Below are positions 55,901 through 64,000 of a stretch of 64,000 nucleotides of DNA, in pieces. The stretch spans positions 60,896,736-60,960,735 of the forward strand of contig OX578137.1 in NCBI GenBank assembly GCA_951213105.1. The letters are read 5' to 3'. Position 1 is the stretch's first letter. Each line of letters starts with the position of its first letter. Made by a program: the position numbers and the translations under genes. The notes below the pieces were generated by a model. The model was not told the origin of the DNA, did not search any database, and saw only the letters and a list, made by a program, of their open reading frames with translations. The stretch is from Amaurobius ferox (taxonomy: Eukaryota; Arthropoda; Arachnida; Araneae; Amaurobiidae).

Positions 55901-56639
55901 AAAGACGTTATTTGACGAGTTTTAAGAATATCTTAAAGTTCCATGCAGAGAACTTCCAATACTCATTCGACCAAATAGCACTCACTCATGGGATATAGGA
56001 TATTTGTCCAGCACAAAAAAGAGAATACTTGTGTGTAACGTCAGTTTCTAAAGGGAATATAATTTCTTAATTTTTTTTCTAGATACGAAAAGCTCGAAAT
56101 TCGCTTGTAAGCCTTTTCAATTTATTAATGTACAGATGCTGAAAAAAAAAGCTAAAAAATCCCTTTGTTATTCGTGTATCGTTCATAGTACAGCAAATTC
56201 AAATATACAACTCGATAGGGAATAAAATTCTCTGTAAATTCATATGACTAAAATTTGCATAAAGTTCCGTTTTCATATTAAATAGTGTACAAAGATAAAA
56301 TTTCAAAAGGCAGTGTCCAGTTATGGCGTCATAAACAAATTCTACATTCCCTAAATTAGTTTAAATATAAATTTTTATGAAGTCCCCCTATTGTTATATT
56401 TGGATATAATCAATACTGTGAAATTTTAACCATTCCAGGAATCATCTCCCTATCTAAAACAGCAAATTGGAAACGTGATTATTGCTGCTTGATCAGAACT
56501 GTTCTAATAAAATTAATGATCATGATGCTTTATTTAAAAACGTTACTTGTTTATTCTGATTTCTCATTTTGTGTTTGGAAACGTCACATTCGCTTTAATC
56601 CGCTGGTTTGTGGGATTATAAAAGTAGTCAAGGTTTAAG
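55901..56639. other. Unassigned AT-rich stretch
   Basis: Nothing recognised. Confidence 0.4.
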
Positions 56640-57020
56640 GGAGACAGTATAGTCATTTCCTTTTGATAAAGGGAGTCGGACAGAAATTTCGTTTTATTGA
56701 GAGCTATTGTAGAGCAATTACTTTTTGTTAAGGTGAGTCGTATAGTAACAGAGTTTTGTTTAAGGATCGTATAGAAATGGTGTTTCGGTAAGGGGAATCG
56801 TATAGTAATTACGGCTTGTAAAGGAGGATCGAAAAATAATCACCTTTTGTTAAGGTGGATTTGATAGTAATTACGCTTTGTTTGAAGGTTCTATAATTAC
56901 TTTTGGTTGAAGGGTTCTTATAGTAATTACGATTTCTCTGCTCGTATAAAAGACATGACGTTTTGTTAAGGAGGATCGTATAGTAATTACATTTTATTCG
57001 ATGGTTGTATGGTAATTAAT
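56640..57020. repeat. Degenerate minisatellite, ~36-42-bp units
   Basis: Eight to ten imperfect units built on TTTTGTTAAGGAGGATCGTA followed by TAGTAATTAC. Units vary in length and some lose the GGATCG part. Confidence 0.75.
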
Positions 57021-57174
57021 AAAATTGTTTGAGAGTTGTGTGTGGTTCGCGTGTGACTAAGAATTTTAAAAGCACAAATGCAGCGTATAGATGGGAGGAA
57101 ATATTTTGCTTAACTTTATACACCCAATCATAAAATGGTCTTAACATCTATTAAGTCTTTGTAAAAAATCTTGC

Positions 57175-57250
57175 TGCCTCCACCGGTAATTGAACCACGG
57201 ATCTTTGTACAGGCCAGTTGATGCTCTGCCGTTGAGATATTGGGACGGAA
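57175..57250 (-). repeat. tRNA-like relic (minus strand)
   Basis: Minus strand: ATCTCAACGGCAGAGCATCA (A-box/D-arm) and, 30 bases on, CGTGGTTCAATTACCGG (B-box/T-arm with one mismatch). The T and acceptor stems do not pair well, so a functional tRNA is unlikely. It could be a SINE head. Confidence 0.45.
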
Positions 57251-58171
57251 TTACGGAATTGCAAGTTTTTACCATTGAGGTGGACTTTGTAACTTTAACT
57301 TTCAATGGCTGTTTAAAATTCGTCATCAAGCTGCACTAATAAAAAAATCTTATGCATCCAGCAAATTAGCAAAATTCAATATTATGAGGGAAAATATAAC
57401 CCAAATTAGTGCTTATATTTACTAAATATTGCTGAAAATCTATAAAGTTTTTGTTTTGTTGAATTAATATAAGTATACATAATTTCATGAAAATCTGTTA
57501 ATTTATTCGTGAGACACCGCGCTGTCTGTGAACAAGTAAGATGTGAGGAAAGATATAGAGGCGTCAAAAGGAAGCCGTGGTTTCTTATAATACTGTCATT
57601 GGATTGTCATGATTAAATTAATTGCAATAAACTTAATCATGACGCCATAATGGTATTTAATTATTATTCAGGTCGTCCAGCTCACCCAATTGGTGTGGAG
57701 CAGTTACAAGGAACGACCGTGAAAAATTCACAATGATATTGGAATTTTACATCAATAAAGCATGTTTATCACATTGATGTTATAACAGCCTCATTTGGAG
57801 ATGAATAGATTAAAATAAAGAAACATATTCAAAATAATTTGAGCTGTGTTTGAACTTTTCTTTAAGCACGTCATTACTGACTGATACATGATGGTAGGTA
57901 GCATTAAGGTAAATACCATTAATCGAAGTAGCTACCAGAAATAGACATCAAGTGGCAAGTTCTCTAATTTTGTTCTTATTATTTCCCAATTCCTTCAAGA
58001 GCACTTTCCTATTTAGTGACTGACTTCACTAAGAGAAATATTTATTGAACGAATGTTGCATTCTAACCTTATAGTATTATTATTACTTGTGAAGACGCGT
58101 ATTTTCGTACATCAGAACTTGTATGGTATTTTGTATTTGAATGGCATACTGTAATTTATCTATCAATAATA
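57251..58171. other. Unassigned AT-rich stretch
   Basis: Nothing recognised before the transposon. Confidence 0.4.
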
Positions 58172-60003
58172 CAGGGTGATTATAAATTAAGTTCCCGGTT
58201 TGAAAATGATCTCAAATAAAAAACACTGGTCAGAATGATTTGAAATTTTGTGTGAACACTCGTGAAGCAATGGAATTTTGTTTGGTGAAGAAAAAAACAG
58301 TAGTTCAAAAAGTCGCCGCTAGGCGAATAATTGGTGCTTTACTACATTAGAATGCAATACAAAAGCAATAAACGCTGACTTACTCATTGGCTACTGACGT
58401 AATAAATGTTCAATATGCTGTCCTTCCCATTATGAAACAAGCTGAAAGCGCAAAATAGCGTGTTCAACAACATATTTGAGTGTTTCTGTAGAGATGTTGT
58501 GGATGTGATGCGTCATGGTAGCTTTAAGTTCCGCTAACTTGATAATGGGTCCATTAAACACCACATTCTTCAGATGCCCTCAAAGCCAAAAATCACATGG
58601 ATTGAGGTCAGGGGAACGTGCTGGCCATCTTACAGGAAAATGGCGGCTGATGATTCTGTCATCTCAAAAATGACTGCGAAGTAGCCGCTTCACTGTTTTT
58701 GCGATATGTGGTGGAGCCCCATCCTGCATGAAAATAGTGTTATCGATACGCTGACGTTTTTACAGTGTGGGTATAACGTGACTTTTCAAAAGACGTTCAT
58801 ATCGATGGCCATAGACAGAACAGGTGACGGGGCCATGAGGACCAACTTCCTCAAAAAAGAAAGACCCGATAATAAACGCTACTGTAAATACGCACCACAC
58901 AGTGACTTTGGGGGAATGAAGAGACACCTGGCGTAGTTCCTGTGGATTTTCGGTTGCCCAGAATCTGCAATTTTGCGTATTGACAGTTCCGTGGAGATGG
59001 AAATGTGCTTCGTCAGTCCACAAAACGTTCCAGGGCCATTCATCGCCCACTTGTATCCGAGCCAGACATTGAAGTGCGAACATTTCACGTGCAACATTGT
59101 CCGTAGGTAGCAACTATTGAACATGGATTAGTTTGTAAGGATAAAATTTCAAAATGTGTTTCAAATTTTTTTGCTCCGTACTGGAGGGTACGTCTAATGA
59201 TCGGGCAATTCCACGTGCACTCGTAGATGCATTAGCGTTACGCTCTTATTCTAACGCTGTGGCTACGTCTTCCATTATCTCACCATCGACTTCTTTCCGT
59301 CCTCTGCCAGGTTTGATGTCCAAAGAGCCAGTCTCTTCAAATTTTAAAATCATTTTGCGCAAGCTCTTGCCACATAGAGGACCAGATTTTAACTTTTTCA
59401 ACGTTCTGAACTCTCTAAGAGCTACTAAACAAGAGCTGTTATTCTCATAAAACAATTTGACAAGAAGAGCAGGAACTTTTAATGATAGAGTCATTGTGAC
59501 AGAACAATAGAGATTTTTCATCAAGTTATGAGAAACAAGTTCCGCTCTTTCTTTTTTATAGCAAACGGTTATTTCAACGTCACTGTCTTATGCAAATTTG
59601 CGGCAGCATTTGAAGAGCAATTATGCAAAACAAGTTAAATCCACTTTTTGTGAAAAAAGATACGGCTTACGTTTGCTTAGAATGTAACATTATTTCAATT
59701 TTTTCATTACTTGCATGCATATGATGATGAAATATCGACTTTTAATTCAGTATTCGAAGGACAGCATATTGAACATTTATTATGTCATTTTATTAAGTCA
59801 ACGTTTATTACTTTTGTATTGCATTCTAGTGTAGTAAAGCGCCAATTATTCTCCTAGCGGCGACTTTTTGAACTACTGTTTTTCTCTTCGCCAAACAAAA
59901 TTCCATTGCTCTACGAGTGTTCACGCAAAATTTCAAGTCATTCTGACCAGTGCTTTTTATTTGATACCATTTTCAAACCGGTAACTTTAATAATAATCAC
60001 TAT
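58172..60003 (-). mobile_element. Near-full-length Tc1/mariner-superfamily element with long TIRs
   Basis: About 1.83 kb. The left arm (58172-58425) begins CAGGGTGATTATAAATTAAG. The right arm (59758-60003) is its inverse over about 250 bp, including AGTAGTTCAAAAAGTCGCCG and ATGCAATACAAAAG in both. TA precedes the left end, and the right end is slightly diverged (AATCACTAT then AATA), so the duplication there is blurred. A single transposase lies on the minus strand between the arms. Confidence 0.9.
58430..59524 (-). pseudogene. Tc1/mariner-superfamily transposase with five nonsense codons
   Basis: One minus-strand frame, read from 59524. It has an HTH region ending 'K-F-E-E-T-G-S-L-D-I-K-P-G-R-G-R-K', then 'F-Y-P-Y-K-L', then catalytic D1 in W-T-D-E-A-H-F (59012-59014), D2 in Q-D-G-A-P-P-H (58721-58723) and a third acidic D in P-D-L-N-P-C-D-F-W (58592-58594). 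D2 to D3 leaves 42 residues, with D not E. Stops: 59246-59248, 59114-59116, 58760-58762, 58664-58666 and 58580-58582. No frameshift is needed. About 360 codons, a normal length. Confidence 0.88.
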
Positions 60004-61740
60004 AATATAGTCACTAGTAGATAAATTTCGTCAAAATACAGTCTACATTGAATGTTAGATGTCAATCGGTTTGAACACAAAAATAAAAGAAAACGGTAAG
60101 AGAACGGATAGCAGAGCGAATAGGAATTGAATAGCGAGCAAATCTACTAAATTTTGTAGGTTTACTTAATTTTCTCTAATGGCGTGTCTTTTTCTAATGT
60201 GTCTTTTTTCTAACTTGATTAAAAAATAATTTATTATTCCGTAATATTTAAAACTAAATTTCTACTAATTTCAACGAGAATTAATATTCTTTGTTCATTG
60301 GCATCGTGTTGAGGGCTTTTAAGAAAGTGAACTGGAAAATGATTTTAAAAAAATGTCAAACTGAGAAACCGAGAAAGAGACCGTAAGATGCCAGGTTTCC
60401 ATAGAAATCCGCAAAAGTTATATTATTTAAAATTCATTTTGTAATTGGCGTTGCCCGTAATTTAAAGCCGGATTCATTTATGCAATATCAGTGATGGCTT
60501 TTAAAGCATTTAATGAATAGATCCATTGAATCCCTGCTTTAAATTCCCTCAACTGAGGGTACATTTATCCCATCCACTTAGGTCTATAATTGTAAAGGAA
60601 GATGCCTATCTGTCTGTTTGTTTGTTTCCTTTCTTTTCTTTACTTCCTTAACTTTTTCTAAAATGTTGCCAAATGAATGAAAATGTTCCCAAATCGATAA
60701 AAATATCTTGTTGTTTAGTTGCTGAATCAACTTACACAAAGGTGTAGCAACTAGATACTAATTTCGTAAGACTACACAGACTTTACTAATTGGTTTTAAT
60801 AGGCTCAATGAAAACAACAAAAACGAAATAAGCTTGCGTTTTTTTATTTAAAAATAAATACCAAAAATTTCAAAAATTCAAAACTTAAAAAATGCAAAAA
60901 CTTTCCCCGAACACACGCTATTGTCATTGTTTGGTGAATCATCATTTATCTCAAAAAAAAAGAAATAACACTCTAATATTTTTAAATTTTGAAATTATAA
61001 AGAATCTCTCTAGATATAATATCTCCCCCCCCCCCCCTCCCCTTCTCCAAAAAAAAATCTCGTTTCATTGTTTAAAATCAGTTAAAGTCTTAAAACGAGG
61101 TTTTTTTTCAAACTTTAACCTTCAGAAATTTTTGGATAAAAGATACGTTCTTTATACAACAGTATAAAAAGATATTAATTTTACAGGAAGTTCATGAATG
61201 TTTGACGAATCTAATAGTTTATTGCCTTTTCGATAAAACTCGACGTTTGAAATACACCCAGCGAAATATAATTTTTGCTGTTATCCGTTACTCCCAAGCG
61301 GTTTTTCAATTAATCATAAATGCATTATGAGAACTTTGCAATATAATAACTTTTACGTGCGCCGTATGAAATTTCTATCCCTTTCGCTGTGAAGCATGAC
61401 GATTTGCAGAGATTTATTAATTTACTGTAGTTAGAATTTAAGTGAGGCCGGGGTAAAAAATTCAAATATGAACTGTAACTTTTATAAGCGTAAGCATTTT
61501 AAACATGGAATGATTCAAACAAAACGTTTATTCGATAATTTGAAAAATTATAAAAAAAAGTTTAACTGATAGAATGTAATACTGAAAGCATGTCTAGAAA
61601 AAGTATTGGATAGCAGTTGACATGAAAAATATTTTTACATTTTTGTAAGTTAAAATTTTTATAGCCGAAACTAGTTATTTTTCTCATGATACTAAGTGGC
61701 GTATCATAATGTATAAATGTATAATCATGCCAATGCATTA
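60004..61740. other. Unassigned AT-rich stretch
   Basis: Contains a C-run (61023-61038) and A-runs. The 91-codon frame at 60892 passes through homopolymers and is not credible. Confidence 0.4.
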
Positions 61741-62034
61741 GATGCATTAATTTGTGTTAACATATACTAGCGAGATTTGTCTGCTAGCGGTCACTAAATA
61801 TATAGCAACCAGTTTTTGTAGCGTTTCGTTTTTGGTAAGTTCTGCTTCCGCACAGCGGGCGGAAACGCCCCGCCTCCATCTTACAGCCCTTTATGTTGCC
61901 CCGACCTATTTTTTGTGTGGCCTCAAAAGTCTCAAGCCAGAAAAATTGGTTTGAGCAGACCGAGTAGGTCCATTAAAGAGTCGAAAGTGCAACAAGAAAA
62001 TTGCATCAAAATCAGAGCAACATCGGCTAATAAA
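61741..62034. other. GC-richer patch upstream of the Helitron
   Basis: TTCCGCACAGCGGGCGGAAACGCCCCGCC and TGTGTGGCCTCAAAAGTCTC stand out from AT-rich flanks. TTGGTTTGAGCAGA could be part of a decayed hAT-like end, but no partner TIR is visible. Confidence 0.3.
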
Positions 62035-62056
62035 TCTATATAAATAAAAATGAAAA

Positions 62057-62102
<46 letters not shown>

Positions 62103-63471
62103 ACACCATCACGGGAGAACGGCTGAACCGAATTTGATGAAATTTTGTGGGTAGCCCAGAAATAGCCCCACTTAAAATTATATCCGTGTTTTGAGTTTCT
62201 ACGACCAGTGGTTCTCGAGATATTAGTAAAAAACGAAATTTTCGTTTGTCCCATCATCACGGAAAAACGGCTGAACCGAATTTAATGAAATTTGGTGAAT
62301 AGCCTTGAAATATCCCCCCATAAATTTTGTCCAAGTTTCGAGTTTCTAAGACCTGGGGTTGTCGAGATATTAATGAAAAACGGAACTTTTTCCTAGGAGT
62401 TCTATTCCCTAACTCCGTGGTTTATCCAAACGAAAAACTTGAAAATCGTTTGAAAGTGAATTAAAATTTAATCTCTGAGTTTGATGGGAGATTTTTTGCG
62501 TTAATTAGTCACTTTCTGAAAACATTAATTGTTTGAAACATGATTTAAAGGGGAAATCTATCTCCATGGTTCATGGTTTATTTAAAACAAGCTTTTACGG
62601 AACAATGAGAACTATAGAGAAATCAAAATCGTTATTTAATTTCGCAGTTTATGTTATAAGACATGACATATTTAACATGTTATAAGATTCTATCTTATAT
62701 CATGTTACTCAGAAACGCAATTAAATTAAATCTGTCTGTTAATTTTAATAATTATTTTTTCGATTTGAATAATAAATAAATGGATATCAAAATATATTTT
62801 AGAAAAGAACGATTTGATTTTTCTTATAGCATTTTTGACTTAAAAATTATTATTATTTATATATTCGGGGATTATTGATTCAAGGATTATTGATATTTTC
62901 AAGTTATTATGCAATTATTTTATTATGACAAAAATTGTTTAAACTCATATATTGTATGTTGTACGAATCTTCTACAAATACACGTGTATATCTTTAATCT
63001 ACGAGAATATAAGTAGTACAGGTATATTGACATATGTTTTGATATATATTGGCATATATTGGAATCAATTACGACCTTCTGGTATAAAGAGTACGGATAT
63101 TATTGATGTTTTCAATTTATTACGTCTTCTCTTTTATTTTGGCAAATATTTTTGAGACGCATATTGTAATACGGGTAATCTTCTACTAACACATTGGCAT
63201 ATTTTCTGATCTGCGACAATAAAATTAGTACGGGGTTGCATATATTCATTCAATTCCTATTTTTTCTTCTGTAAATTTGCTTACAAAAGGGGGCAGGATG
63301 TTTTATTCTTCAGATCTGATTGTGAAGATAATTTTGCATAGTGAGAACATATATTCTTAAACTTCTCTTTAGGAGCAATAAATTTAATATTTTAACAGAA
63401 TTTGCACATGATTGCGAACTTTAAGTTTCTTTAAATTATACACTCCGTACGAATAACGGGTGTGCTGTTAG
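62035..63471 (+). mobile_element. Non-autonomous Helitron (short form)
   Basis: 5' A|TCTATATAAATAAAAATG followed by (TCTG)n (62057-62101), two tandem CATCACGGNANAACGG modules, and a 3' end CTCCGTACGAATAACGGGTG then TGCTGTTAG|T at 63471 (TTAG instead of CTAG). Length is 1437 bp, collinear with 1375-2770. No Rep/helicase. Confidence 0.85.
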
Positions 63472-64000
63472 TGGTTAATAAATTTTAACATTTTAGGAGG
63501 ATATATCATGTTGCTCGGCATCGCAATTAAATTAAATGTGTTTGTTAATGTTTTTATTATTTTTTTTCGATTTAAATAATAAATTAATGGATAAATGGAT
63601 ATAAAAGTATATCTTATGAATGGACGGTTTGATTTTTCTTTTAATTATATTAATTGCTGACTGCGTACATCAATTTCATTTATTTTGGCAAAGAGTTTTC
63701 AAGCTTATATCGCATTTAGCTACTAAACTCATATATTGTGTTTAGCCAATAAATTCATATAGCCGATTGTTGAAACAGAAAAAGAGTAGAGCGGGTATAT
63801 CTTCTAATACAATTGCAGTGTTTTCATTTAGTATATTGAAACGGGATAAGAATGTTTCATTCAGATCTGCAAATTCAAAGATACGAATTTGGAGGGATAT
63901 CGCTAATTTGACAACTTTTCTTAAACTTTGCCAAATTGACGGAAATGTCGCCAAATTGATATAAACGACACACAAACAGCTGCCATAAACCTTCGGGTTG
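63472..64000 (+). mobile_element. Part of a long-form Helitron, cut by window edge
   Basis: Begins a few bases after the previous copy ends and matches the internal part of the 2.45 kb copy. The 'ATATATCATGTTGCTCGGCATCGCAATTAAA' area is followed by the extra central block (TATTGTGTTTAGC, AAAGAGTAGAGCGGGTATAT, CAGATCTGCAAATTCAAAGA, ACGGAAATGTCGCC) seen at about 21400-21730 on the minus strand. The 5' end of this second copy is missing. Confidence 0.7.

Noticed and set aside
61741..62034. Second hAT element
   Set aside because: Only a vague TTGGTTTGAGCAGA-like end and a GC-rich patch; no partner TIR or transposase.

Overview
This looks like ordinary intergenic or intronic DNA from an AT-rich (about 70% A+T by eye) invertebrate genome, most likely a chelicerate and probably a spider. 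The inference rests on the mixture of elements: a non-LTR RNase H tail ending in the 'P-A-K-R-L-G-L ... G-H-T ... S-C' pattern familiar from spider retroelements, mellifera-type mariner, long-TIR Tc1/mariner, GTF2IRD2-like hAT, Helitrons with TCTATATAAA starts and CTAGT ends, and Penelope-like elements (PLEs). No search was run, so the organism call is an inference. I found no host protein-coding gene, rRNA or functional tRNA that I can defend. Every long open frame is either a transposon relic or a chance frame.

Layout. 1-5.4 kb: an edge-truncated 'TCTGATG' repeat, a 1.4 kb Helitron, a GC-rich block with a tRNA-like end, and a palindromic MITE. 5.6-14.2 kb: a large inverted pair and further single arms of a (GACA)n-ended repeat (called family G here), a ~190-bp tandem array, a 21-bp minisatellite, and a TCTGATG copy. 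11.8-15.7 kb: a non-LTR retrotransposon whose reverse-transcriptase core has become a ~195-bp tandem repeat. 16.8-17.6 kb: an internally deleted hAT. 18.9-25.1 kb: two divergent PLE copies. The minus-strand one is split by a 2.45 kb Helitron, and removing the Helitron makes the PLE frame continuous. 25.8-29.7 kb: a TCTGATG copy, a family G arm, and a ~140-bp-period repeat. 31.8-34.3 kb: a palindromic TA-flanked MITE and a third PLE fragment. 37.8-43.2 kb: a Helitron 3' end, two TCTGATG copies, and a deleted mariner. 43.4-46.2 kb: a ~510-bp duplicated non-coding block. 46.4-48.7 kb: a PLE 3' tail and a LINE RNase H fragment. 49.3-54 kb: a second large family G cluster enclosing coding-like sequence and a GC-rich cassette. 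56.6-60 kb: a degenerate minisatellite, a tRNA-like remnant, and a near-complete Tc1/mariner with ~250-bp TIRs. 62-64 kb: a Helitron followed directly by part of a longer Helitron.

Nothing here works as an operon or pathway. The logic is one of transposon nesting, deletion derivatives sharing termini, and satellites growing out of transposon pieces. The observations I rate highest are the seamless Helitron insertion into the PLE, the conserved promoter-like block (CRE-like, TATA, ATG-GAG-GT) inside family G, the sequences trapped between inverted family G arms, the RT-core-derived tandem array, and the duplicated 510-bp block.
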